Assembly (NCBI GenBank): GCA_016743235.1
Contig: VRZD01000015.1
Location: 90,864 to 154,863 of the forward strand
Length of the DNA stretch: 64,000 bases
From: Pantanalinema sp. GBBB05
GTDB taxonomy: Bacteria > Cyanobacteriota > Cyanobacteriia > Leptolyngbyales > Leptolyngbyaceae
Direction: 5' to 3'
Shown here piece by piece: positions 18,801 to 26,168 of this stretch (the stretch's first letter is position 1; every line of letters begins with the position of its first letter). Made by a program: the position numbers and the translations under genes. A model generated the notes under the pieces. The model had not been told where the DNA came from, searched no databases, and saw nothing but the letters and a program-made list of their open reading frames with translations.

Positions 18801-21696
18801 GAAAGAAAATAGCGATCAAAAGGCTATCACAGACAAAGAAAAAGGTATACAAGCAAAAAATGATGAAATTAAGAAAAACAATAAAGAAATAGATAATTTT
18901 ATCATTGACCTCAAGCCAAATATCCTGAACAAACTTGAGCAGGAATTAGGAGATTTGGTACTGACTCCAACGGGAGATAAGCGCAATAAGACTTTAGTAG
19001 GGGTTGTATCTAAGGCGCGGCGGAAGTTGGCAGAGGCGCTCTCTAAAGACAAAGAGGTGTTTAAGCTCGACGGTTTGACTGAGTCTGAAAAAAAGGTCAT
19101 GCAAGAGCGCATCAGAGCCCTTGCTTTGCTGGATGAAGAAGACCTGAGCCGCAAAGGGATTCAATGGAGTTCTCTCTCGGTTACCTCGCTGGAACAACAG
19201 GAGTCTGCTTGGGCTTATAAGGGAGCACATCGCGCTATGAGCCATGAGCTAGAGAAGAATCACAGTAAAGATGGGGGCTTCCGGTTTACAGGTGAGGACA
19301 AAGAGGATCGTAACAAAATTATTGAAACAAGAGTTACTGAGATCCAGACAGCAGAAGGAGAGTGGAAGACCCGCAAAGATGCCTTTGAAGCGCTGAAGGC
19401 AAAATACGATGGCAGAGTCAAACTGATCGTTGACATGGTACTGGGAGCGGTATTGGGTGTTGTCACAGGTTTCCTGACCGGAGGCGCATCTTGGCTGGTA
19501 GGGGCGCTGATCAAATTCAGTATGGCGCTAGCGCAGAAAACGCTCAGTGCTGGTGTGAGTTATGCATTGACGGGGGAAGGAATGACCAGAGCCCAACTTG
19601 GGCAACTCGTTGCCCAAACGCTTGTGGAAGGAGGGTTGGCAGTTGCTTCAGCCGCCTTTACTGAACATGTCACCAACCCAAATTGGGCAAAAGCAACCCT
19701 AGTGGGCGATGATAGCAAGCTTGGACAAAGTTGGTATAAGCAAGGTGGGATCTTTACAAGTAAGGGAGTAGCATCTGAGGCCGGGAAAACTGCTGCAGAA
19801 GGGATGGTCAGTAAAATTCTGTTCGAGGCACCTGCGACTCTGTATCAAGATCTGGCCACCAAGGAAGAAGTGCTTAAGGAGTTAAGACATGATCCTGGCA
19901 AGACAATGGGTTCATATTTTGTAGATATGGGAAGAGATGCCATCCTAACTTTTGTTAAAACAACACTTGGGGAAACAATCAAAGATCAGTGGACAGAAAA
20001 GAGTAAGAGGCAGGACGAGGGCCGACTGAGGAAAGACTGGCACGACAAGATAGAGGCAGAGAAGAGTACTAAACAAGCACAAGACTTACTGAATCTGACA
20101 CCGGAGCAAATTGTCAAGGTGGATTCAGAGGCTGCCAAAGCACAGAACCAGTTAAACACAGCCCAGGCTTCGGTAGCACAAGCACAGACAGAGGCAGAAC
20201 GTGCTACGGCAACTGCTTCAGTAAGACAAGCACAAGACCAGTTAAACACAGCCCAGGCTTCAGTGACACAAGCACAGGACCAGTTAAACACAGCCCAGGC
20301 TTCAGTGACACAAGCACAGGACCAGTTAAACGCAGCAAATCAGAACAAAACAACAGTCGAGAAGTATCGGCAGGCAGTACAGGATACAGCACTATCCAAA
20401 GACGCTGTGGATAAACTTACTGCATCTCCTCAGTATGACTGGAGCAAACAGAATGAGAATCAGAACCGTGGGCTAAACGAAGCGTTCCGTTCAACATTTG
20501 AACCTAGACAACTTGGAGATACCGCTGCTGATAAGGGAAAAGACATTGCGATCGATGCGGCAGCTTCACCCGTAAAACAGGAAAAATTTGCGATCGCAGA
20601 TATTAAAGTATCTGAAGCTATGAATTGGACTTCATCCCAAGCTCCTAGCGAGAAAGCGCAATATGGTAAATCCAAATTTGATGCTCAAATGAAGAAAAAA
20701 ATATTTGAGAATGCAATGAAGCATAAAAATATATCTGATTTTTCTACATTTAAAAATGAATTTACAAGTGCAGTAAATACAGAGTTAAAACAGAAAAAGA
20801 GTAAGCTAGAAAATGACATAAAAGTTATACAAGAAGCTAAGGACAAGGACTCCAATATTGATAGTATTGGCGAATTCTTTAACAAATTAGAGCAGCAAAG
20901 AAGCAAATTGGAGAGTCAAGATATTAAAGAAAAGGAGATAGAAGATATTCAGCAAAAAATCAAAACCTTTGATAATGAGACAAAAAAAATTGATGAAAAA
21001 ATCAAAAAATTTAATGAAAGTGAAACTGACTCATTGAAAAATCAGATTAAAAACTTGCTTGCGTTAGTAAGAGGTGACACACAAGGAAATTGGAATTCTA
21101 TACAATCAAAATACGAAGAGGCAAAGAAGGAAATTACTGAAACTATTCCCAATGAGATAACCAAAACTGAAATAAAACTCAAGGAAAGTTTTGAAAAATA
21201 TAAGAAAGAGTCGAGTGAAAACCTTAATAATAAATCTTCTGAATTAAAGAAAATCGCTTCAGATTTTCCTGAAAATAAGAAAGAAGTTGAACGCTATCAA
21301 TTGGCTATAAGTAGTAAGTATGAAGAATTGCAAGAGAAGATTGCTAAAGCAGATAACACAGAAGAATGGTGGACCAGTTACACGGAAATATCAAATACTA
21401 CTATACAAAGACTAACTGATGCTGAGAAATTGCTAGAAGAAGCGAACACAAGCTTAAATAAAAACAAAGAAAAGGTGAAATCAGCTCAAGGCGAATTAGA
21501 AAAACTACAGGAGGATCGAGGTAAACTTACCAACCTGGCTCCAAGGGATGGTGACTTTAAGACACAACTTAGTAATGCCAATCAATTTGATCAGATAATG
21601 AAATCCTTCCTCGAGAAGTACAAGGGAGGCTTTGCTGAAAATACTTATAGAGACAAAATAGAAAAAGCTAAAGAAAATATTGATAAATCCAAGTAA
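15811..21696 (+). CDS. Putative eCIS effector 2: 1961-residue leader/DUF4157 protein with membrane segment and coiled coils
   Basis: A very large cargo candidate. Residues 1-~105 are the shared leader (MGTRSHGQAKS, RGGHHLSNFAAAQPEPPPP, IGAPGDKYEQEADRVAQQVV). Residues ~120-250 carry several DLQLKP/DLQMKP/ELQMKP motifs. DUF4157 follows with HELTH at 341-345. The rest is unrelated to the other effectors: a long Lys/Glu-rich helical region, a hydrophobic segment at about residues 1203-1255 (LIVDMVLGAVLGVVTGFLTG, then WLVGALIKF), three near-identical 14-residue Gln/Ala heptad-like repeats at ~1470-1510 (QAQDQLNTAQASVT), and a Lys/Glu-rich coiled-coil tail. Base use in the C-terminal part is notably AT-richer than the leader, suggesting transfer or fusion. 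Coiled coils around a hydrophobic stretch recall pore-forming toxins, but this is inference. The next gene starts two bases after its stop. Confidence 0.78.
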   Translation: MGTRSHGQAKSPSESSATPPQTTLQPHSFNQPAPAESVPTLEDLHIQLEQAQRGGHHLSNFAAAQPEPPPPNIQTKLAIGAPGDKYEQEADRVAQQVVQQIKVPKFDRPQSGQVVQQEPIAKHHDLQLKPVLQREDEQEEDELQRSMYPGERLLTTSESLGMSQFHPEVPQKTYDLQLKPMPQAECLAKASEASQWAAQLADTMVQTQIESLAVGDRPHSTDLQMKPLPTSLQREAIDEEEELQMKPARSRGVMVGDASTDLESAINSARGSGQPLDPGLQQQMGQAMGADFRGVTVHTDATADRLNQSIQAKAFTTGQDIFFRGGAYNPGSRDGQELIAHELTHVVQQQQSKIQRQDTALETAKKRHIADIDESQKDRRGKLDGAFKEKNFFGMKSVSFKKVADLLYGLVGLEQKEKEALNQNIKKTFGDGSWKTKYLASIVEKGQPSRTMKLALAIGLVTGDSGDKKEALRIIEEKEWETNDQKEYKDNKKAIEDKIRSTFNLETLRQIENFFAAKENPVLAKEINYLVSIINQRYHLAQKTNVTKLIDGVKGWIAKVSPQTRQQTKGNKEVNNALDRLELKQWDKDYLIALISGNSVNLKTVNLNKEDVDKPEEAWKLEQEFLTEDKKKESQDTQKKASNFAAVNDLHALLTREISKFKGVFSDRQRRKGILGRGQYKHTKLTTQIAAMSGEQKKLFLETSPLDELEKKLQEAGFEEKDVADIKKQFSVANTTPDQELGSNYRDLVKLIGDPGEFKSSSFPKKAFSIIARLTQDELYQVRSDADVWKNLKNKCEKGDKGPSILGVFGLSKWSDELKKDGNEKDNKGEYNPSHWATLINYAIDKHTNIAGDVNLLTIKSGHLAELMQHAQTAGKKVVASQNLNKGFKEFTDKVWQDVTDRHKAYLKGSSRREAVHYLKELSLKFEGGTEIKAEDRIDLAMRWGKTHEQEITRIIEDSSGEQLKGLSNFDDFSGKWKIRGDGYNELSALQKELKKAKENSDQKAITDKEKGIQAKNDEIKKNNKEIDNFIIDLKPNILNKLEQELGDLVLTPTGDKRNKTLVGVVSKARRKLAEALSKDKEVFKLDGLTESEKKVMQERIRALALLDEEDLSRKGIQWSSLSVTSLEQQESAWAYKGAHRAMSHELEKNHSKDGGFRFTGEDKEDRNKIIETRVTEIQTAEGEWKTRKDAFEALKAKYDGRVKLIVDMVLGAVLGVVTGFLTGGASWLVGALIKFSMALAQKTLSAGVSYALTGEGMTRAQLGQLVAQTLVEGGLAVASAAFTEHVTNPNWAKATLVGDDSKLGQSWYKQGGIFTSKGVASEAGKTAAEGMVSKILFEAPATLYQDLATKEEVLKELRHDPGKTMGSYFVDMGRDAILTFVKTTLGETIKDQWTEKSKRQDEGRLRKDWHDKIEAEKSTKQAQDLLNLTPEQIVKVDSEAAKAQNQLNTAQASVAQAQTEAERATATASVRQAQDQLNTAQASVTQAQDQLNTAQASVTQAQDQLNAANQNKTTVEKYRQAVQDTALSKDAVDKLTASPQYDWSKQNENQNRGLNEAFRSTFEPRQLGDTAADKGKDIAIDAAASPVKQEKFAIADIKVSEAMNWTSSQAPSEKAQYGKSKFDAQMKKKIFENAMKHKNISDFSTFKNEFTSAVNTELKQKKSKLENDIKVIQEAKDKDSNIDSIGEFFNKLEQQRSKLESQDIKEKEIEDIQQKIKTFDNETKKIDEKIKKFNESETDSLKNQIKNLLALVRGDTQGNWNSIQSKYEEAKKEITETIPNEITKTEIKLKESFEKYKKESSENLNNKSSELKKIASDFPENKKEVERYQLAISSKYEELQEKIAKADNTEEWWTSYTEISNTTIQRLTDAEKLLEEANTSLNKNKEKVKSAQGELEKLQEDRGKLTNLAPRDGDFKTQLSNANQFDQIMKSFLEKYKGGFAENTYRDKIEKAKENIDKSK
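20221..20335 (+). repeat. 42-bp tandem repeat encoding QAQDQLNTAQASVT
   Basis: Three nearly identical 42-bp units (beginning around 20228, 20270 and 20312, the last diverging) code for a 14-residue coiled-coil repeat; a more diverged unit lies just upstream at ~20145-20180. The low divergence points to recent slippage expansion. Confidence 0.8.
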
Positions 21697-21698
21697 TT

Positions 21699-22583
21699 AT
21701 GGAAACTCAAATAACTGTGGCAGTGGGTAAACGGTTACGTCTGTACTTAGCCAGCCAGACTTTACCTATTGGGCAAAGCATTGCTGCCAATGCCTTAAAA
21801 GAGTGGCTAGAAGCTATGCCTACTGTTGGAGACTTTGCAGATGATCAGGATGCCAAACTTCAGACTTCCTTAACTGCCGATTTGCAACGGTTAACCTGGC
21901 GTTCTTCTGGCGAAACGGTTGGGTTCTTCCCCAAGATGCAGCGCTTTCTTGCCCATCGTTCGATTCCCAATGCGGCACGCACGTTATTGGCTCAAATTGG
22001 TGAGCAACTTCAACCAGCAACGGTGGGTATGTGGATCGAACTGATGCAGAAAAACCTTGATATTGGGTGTTTCTTCCCTGGGTCTCTACTGCTCAAGCAA
22101 GTCTTAGCCTATGCCAGTGTTGGTGAAACCAGAGAAACCTTACAAACCTGGACAAACCAGACCCACTGCAACCATTGCACTGAGTTTGGCTTATCTCTAG
22201 GGGCTGGTAACCGCATCCTGACGTTTCTGATCCCGCTCAGTGGCTCAACGGCGATAGAGCAATTAAATCTGGGACTAGAAGCATTTTCCACTTTCAAGTC
22301 ACCCGCTTTACCCCAACAGGTCACAGACTTGTTAATTGCCAATGCCAAATTAGGTCTGTTGTTATCGGTCTGGCTGGGTCATGCAGGGTTAATAAAAATA
22401 GGGCTACTGATACCTCAACCAGATACTGAATTGATGCTACAGCTCTGTTCAATAAGCGGTAAAAACTATGATCAAGCTCTCGCTAAATTTGAAGGAAGCC
22501 TGGGTGTTCAGCAACCTACCTATATTGAATGCCAACAAATGGCAACAGGCTTCGGAGTTGAGTTACATTACGATATTGACTAA
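21699..22583 (+). CDS. Unknown 294-residue protein coupled to effector 2
   Basis: It begins two bases after the stop of effector 2, so the pair is almost certainly co-expressed. Mostly helical, with a short hydrophobic stretch (LGLLLSVWLGHAGLIKIGLL) near the end; no signal peptide. Recognisable pieces such as LPIGQSIAANALKEWLEAM and WIELMQKNLDIGCFFPGSLL do not identify a family for me. Tight linkage to a giant cargo gene suggests an immunity protein, a loading chaperone or a second toxin component; the sequence does not decide between these. Confidence 0.75.
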   Translation: METQITVAVGKRLRLYLASQTLPIGQSIAANALKEWLEAMPTVGDFADDQDAKLQTSLTADLQRLTWRSSGETVGFFPKMQRFLAHRSIPNAARTLLAQIGEQLQPATVGMWIELMQKNLDIGCFFPGSLLLKQVLAYASVGETRETLQTWTNQTHCNHCTEFGLSLGAGNRILTFLIPLSGSTAIEQLNLGLEAFSTFKSPALPQQVTDLLIANAKLGLLLSVWLGHAGLIKIGLLIPQPDTELMLQLCSISGKNYDQALAKFEGSLGVQQPTYIECQQMATGFGVELHYDID

Positions 22584-22620
22584 CTGCGATCGTGGCTCTT
22601 GTGCGATTATCTCCGCTATA

Positions 22621-22644
22621 TTCTCAGCTCAATTCTGAAAGCGA
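22621..22644 (+). repeat. 24-bp direct repeat, left copy flanking toxin-antitoxin pair
   Basis: TTCTCAGCTCAATTCTGAAA plus GCGA recurs with one mismatch at 23471-23494, on the other side of the antitoxin-toxin genes. Similarity trails on for about 25 bp into HIP1-containing sequence. It lies in the 288-bp gap after the 21699-22583 gene, which otherwise holds only HIP1-like GCGATCGC sites and no gene. Confidence 0.75.
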
Positions 22645-22871
22645 CCACCAGGGATAAGTGCGATCGCTTCTGGTTAAGCAGGTGGGTGGGTCGAGAAAAG
22701 CGATCGGGCTGCTGGTCGAGAGGAGCGATTGGAGTCAGGTTTGTTCGCGGTGTACGATCGCGATTTACTCCCTGCTTTCCCACCCAAAAATCTGTATCAT
22801 TGCAGTATTGCTCTATCTAAAAGAGATCCCTCTGCTCCACCCAAACAGCCTTTTCCCACTGCCGAACTGCC

Positions 22872-23162
22872 ATGCAAATCACCCTGAGTGCCCAGCAAAG
22901 CAAAATTCTTGAACGCCTCTCGCAACAAGGTGGCTATGCCTCACTGGAAGATGCGATCGACACTGCACTTGTCCTGCTTGCCGAGGCGATTAGTCAACCA
23001 GACCCAGAAGCCAATCCAGACTACTTAGCCTGGGTTGAACAAACCCGTCTCAAGCTAGATGCAGGTATCCAGGCGGCAGAGCAAGGTGATGTTGTAGACG
23101 CAGATGACGTGCTGGCGCGACTCCGTCAAAAGGTCAACGCCGCCAAAACTGCCTCTGCATGA
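22872..23162 (+). CDS. ParD/CopG-like antitoxin
   Basis: A 96-residue protein resembling the ParD-like addiction antitoxins common in cyanobacteria: a short N-terminal DNA-binding strand-helix part (MQITLSAQQSKILERLSQQG, GYASLEDAIDTALVLL) followed by an acidic, flexible tail that would wrap the toxin. Its stop overlaps the toxin start in ATGA, the usual arrangement. It should repress the operon together with the toxin (family knowledge). It is embedded in the eCIS cargo region without an obvious functional link to it. Confidence 0.82.
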   Translation: MQITLSAQQSKILERLSQQGGYASLEDAIDTALVLLAEAISQPDPEANPDYLAWVEQTRLKLDAGIQAAEQGDVVDADDVLARLRQKVNAAKTASA

Positions 23163-23452
23163 AAAACCTGCGAATTACCCTTCCAGCCAGTCAAGATCTC
23201 GACGAAATTTCCGACTATTTTTTGGCACAGAGCATTGATGCAGGCGATCGCTTTGTGGAAGCCTTCAACCAAAAATGCACCCAACTTGCTCGTTATCCCT
23301 ACATTGGCAAATCCTACGCTTACCTTAGACCTGGCTTACGTGGATTATTACTGACAAATTACATCATCTTTTACCGGATGATAGACGATGATGTCGAAAT
23401 CCTTCGAGTTCTCAACGGTTACCGTAATTTGCAGAATGTGTTTTCAGAATAG
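23159..23452 (+). CDS. ParE/RelE-family toxin
   Basis: A 97-residue RelE/ParE-superfamily toxin. Recognisable are the N-terminal PASQDLDEISDYF helix, LARYPYIGKSY, RPGLRGLLLTNYIIFYR and the final strand VEILRVLNGYRNLQNVF. ParE members act on DNA gyrase and RelE members cleave mRNA at the ribosome; the sequence is closer to the ParE-like cyanobacterial group, but the target cannot be fixed by eye. Overlaps the antitoxin gene by four bases. Confidence 0.85.
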   Translation: MKNLRITLPASQDLDEISDYFLAQSIDAGDRFVEAFNQKCTQLARYPYIGKSYAYLRPGLRGLLLTNYIIFYRMIDDDVEILRVLNGYRNLQNVFSE

Positions 23453-23470
23453 GGTCAAGCACCCACTACA

Positions 23471-23494
23471 TCCTCAGCTCAATTCTGAAAGCGA
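23471..23494 (+). repeat. 24-bp direct repeat, right copy flanking toxin-antitoxin pair
   Basis: Matches 22621-22644 at 23 of 24 positions. The two copies bracket the toxin-antitoxin pair at an interval of 850 bp, as a duplicated insertion boundary or recombination site would. Confidence 0.75.
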
Positions 23495-23610
23495 TCGCCG
23501 ATAGGATCAGGGCGATCGCACTGGCGTTTCTGCACCTCTGCTATTTTCTTTTTCCTTAGGGAACCCTTAAGTTAAGGTCTTCAATCCAGTAGCCGATCTT
23601 AAAAGAGGAA

Positions 23611-24012
23611 ATGAACATGAGGTATCTCCTGCACTATAGCGCGATCGCCTTGGGCGCTTTGGTGATCACAACCAATCCTATTTCAGCTCAAGATTTGTAT
23701 GGATCCGTAGGAGAACGGTGGGCAAATGGGGCGAATTTTGAACAAATTGGCGACTTTGATTCGGCAATTTCAGAATATAGAGATGCATTGAACCAAAATA
23801 TATCAATCACTAATCCAACACTCCGCGATTGCGCCAGACAAGGAACGATCGCGCGGCTCGAAGGCGCCACAGCCGGACAACACTATATTCAAAGCTATGG
23901 AAATAGCCCTGATTCAGTTAAGGCAGCTCAGCAAGCTTCCCAAGATCAATTCAGACAAGCAATGGATGCCTTTGATAAAAGTAGACCTGATCTCGCCAAT
24001 AGCTGTCCTTAA
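23611..24012 (+). CDS. Small exported TPR-like protein
   Basis: 133 residues with a clear signal peptide (LLHYSAIALGALVITTNPIS, cleavage near AQ-D). The mature part has one TPR-like helix pair (GANFEQIGDFDSAISEYRDA), a conserved-looking Cys (NPTLRDCARQG) and another at the C-terminus (LANSCP), which could form a disulfide. AAGAGG lies before the ATG. The protein should be periplasmic or lumenal. Function unknown; no link to the flanking toxin-antitoxin pair is apparent. Confidence 0.7.
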   Translation: MNMRYLLHYSAIALGALVITTNPISAQDLYGSVGERWANGANFEQIGDFDSAISEYRDALNQNISITNPTLRDCARQGTIARLEGATAGQHYIQSYGNSPDSVKAAQQASQDQFRQAMDAFDKSRPDLANSCP

Positions 24013-24301
24013 TGGCAGATGCTAATGCCGTGAGTCTTTAGTCGTATTGCCGGGAGCGATTCATCTCCTGATCGTTGGGATGGTCAGTGAACCATTCGTA
24101 TGCATTGCATAGAGGGCGATCGCTCCCTTAAATTATCAGGCTAAAATCTGCAACTCATTTTTTATCTTTTAGAAGGGAATAAACAATGCCTCTATTGTCT
24201 TCTTTGCAGAGATAGCCTTAGGGAGACCTTAATTAAACCTGTAAGTTCTTTAATATCCTCTCAATTTGGGGATATAAAGAGAAAAATTAGGGTGTTCACC
24301 A

Positions 24302-25936
24302 ATGGAAGTAACCGAAGTTGCAGCGACTCCCCAATCTGTTGTCTTAGAAGACAAACAACGCTTCTCCCAATCCATGCTTTGGCAACTTCAGCGCCACTTC
24401 TTTGAGCAACAGGGCATTCAGGCTTGGCGTCAGGGCACAGTTCCCCACTACATCACCAGCAATCCCCATATTGCCAATGCCTACGCTCAAGTAGTCCTAG
24501 GGTTTCTCCGAGATTGCCACGCCATCCCCAAACGCAAGAATTCTGAGATTCCCGCCCTTGATCCCAGCCAACCGATTTATATCCTGGAATTGGGTTCTGG
24601 CTCGGGTCGCTTCGCCTATCACTTCCTCAAGAAATTTCACGCCTCCTACACCCAATCCTCGCTCAGTCAAACACCAGTCAAATACATTCTCACGGACTTC
24701 ACAGAACAGAATCTCAACTATTGGAAAGCCCACCCATCCCTACAACCCTATTTGGAAACTGGTCTGCTGGATTTTGCCCGCTTTGATGCCGAAACCGATC
24801 AGAGCATTACCCTCAGTCAATCAGGAGACACCCTCAGTCCTGAGAGTTTAAGCAATCCCTTGATTGTAATTGCCAATTATGTTCTGGATACGATTCCCCA
24901 AGATCTGTTTTTGATTGAAAATGGACAGATTTCTGAGAGCCTGGTGACGCTCACATCATCGCAAGCAGAACCGAACCTCAACGATCCTGAACTACTGACA
25001 CGACTTGAAATCAACTATACCCAACAAACCATCAATAGCGATTTCTACGACCATGATGGGTTCAATCAATTGCTGAAAGACTACCAGCAAACCCTGACTG
25101 ACACTTACCTGCTATTCCCCCATGTCGCCTTGCGGTGTCTCAACCAGCTGCGTCAGTGGTGTGGCGATCGCCTCCTGTTTCTATCCGGTGATAAAGGCTA
25201 TAGCCGCGAAGAAGACTTACTATTTCGGAGTGAACCGGGGATTACCCTGCACGGCAGCTTTTCGCTGATGGTCAACTACCACGCGATCGGGCAATACGTG
25301 CAACAACAGGGCGGCGTTTATCTCACTACCCCGCACCGTCACACCAGTCTCAACATTTGTGCAGCTATCTTCGGCGCACATCCACAAAATCATCCCGAAA
25401 CTCATCTGGCCTTTACCCAAGCGATCGTGCAGAACAGCCCAGATGACTTCTTTGCCTTAAAGAAGGTAATTGAAAGTCATTACGATACCCTCTCTGCTGA
25501 ACAAATCCTGTCTTACTTGCGGTTAAGTGGTTGGGATGCCGCTACATTCCTCGACTGTTTCCCCGCCATTATGGAGCACCTGGAACAGTTACCTTCATCG
25601 CTCCAGGAAGAACTGTTTTGGGCAGTGCAAAATATCTGGGAACTGTACTATCCGATCGAGGAACAGCGCGATTTAGCCTTTTATCTGGGGATGTTGCTCT
25701 ACAGCATGGAATATTTTCCCGAAGCCTTAGAGTACCTACAACAGTCCCGCCGCATCTATGGCGATGACCCCAATACCATCTACAACATGGGCATGTGTCA
25801 CTATCGCTTACGCCAACTCGATCAAGCGATGGCATGCATGACTCAAACCCTCAAACTGAAGCCAGAATTTGAGCCTGCAAAAGCAATGCGAATCAAAATC
25901 AAGTCAGAGTCCCATCGCTTGCATAAACTGGCTTAA
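24302..25936 (+). CDS. SAM-dependent methyltransferase (MidA/DUF185-like) with C-terminal TPR
   Basis: 544 residues. The N-terminal two thirds look like the MidA/NDUFAF7 (DUF185) protein-methyltransferase family: an N-terminal helical lead with HFFEQQGIQAW, the SAM-binding loop YILELGSGSGRFAYHF at about residues 97-112, and the ANYVLDTIPQDLFLIENGQI segment corresponding to the family's acidic ANE.FDALP region. The C-terminal ~120 residues form TPR units (DPNTIYNMGMCHYRLRQLDQ). The substrate is unknown. It stands alone between cargo genes with its own AT-rich upstream gap (24013-24301), which contains no other gene. Confidence 0.78.
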   Translation: MEVTEVAATPQSVVLEDKQRFSQSMLWQLQRHFFEQQGIQAWRQGTVPHYITSNPHIANAYAQVVLGFLRDCHAIPKRKNSEIPALDPSQPIYILELGSGSGRFAYHFLKKFHASYTQSSLSQTPVKYILTDFTEQNLNYWKAHPSLQPYLETGLLDFARFDAETDQSITLSQSGDTLSPESLSNPLIVIANYVLDTIPQDLFLIENGQISESLVTLTSSQAEPNLNDPELLTRLEINYTQQTINSDFYDHDGFNQLLKDYQQTLTDTYLLFPHVALRCLNQLRQWCGDRLLFLSGDKGYSREEDLLFRSEPGITLHGSFSLMVNYHAIGQYVQQQGGVYLTTPHRHTSLNICAAIFGAHPQNHPETHLAFTQAIVQNSPDDFFALKKVIESHYDTLSAEQILSYLRLSGWDAATFLDCFPAIMEHLEQLPSSLQEELFWAVQNIWELYYPIEEQRDLAFYLGMLLYSMEYFPEALEYLQQSRRIYGDDPNTIYNMGMCHYRLRQLDQAMACMTQTLKLKPEFEPAKAMRIKIKSESHRLHKLA

Positions 25937-26064
25937 AACAAGTCACATTTTCCAAGGCAATGCGTAGAGTACCATTAGCCACTTTACTTCAGTCATTTGC
26001 TGGACAATAATCTCAGTACAATCGTTCCGCAACAGACTCTGATTGGCGAATGCGACTACTTCAG

Positions 26065-26168
26065 TCAAGAATCTTGGACAAACGTAACAGATTTGTGATT
26101 TGCAGCCAGTTTAAGTTGAGTCACCTCATACACTACTGAATAGTGGTTTTCAATAGTTAGGGGAATGT
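26065..26168 (+). promoter_or_regulatory. Conserved effector 5' block, copy C
   Basis: About 104 bp directly before effector 3 that match 27735-27838 almost throughout: TCAAGAATCTTGGACAAACG, TTTGCAGCCAGTTTAAGTTG, ACACTACTGAATAGTGG and AGGGGAATGT before the ATG. An inverted repeat CACTA-CTGAA-TAGTG lies at 26131-26145. TTGAGT followed after 17 bases by AATAGT could be a weak -35/-10 pair. Conservation in four places upstream of otherwise different genes supports a shared promoter or translational leader. Confidence 0.7.

Noticed and set aside
22599..22912. Small plus-strand frames in the gap before the antitoxin gene
   Set aside because: They cross HIP1-rich sequence, have no ribosome-binding site and read as shadow frames with Arg/Cys/Trp-rich composition.
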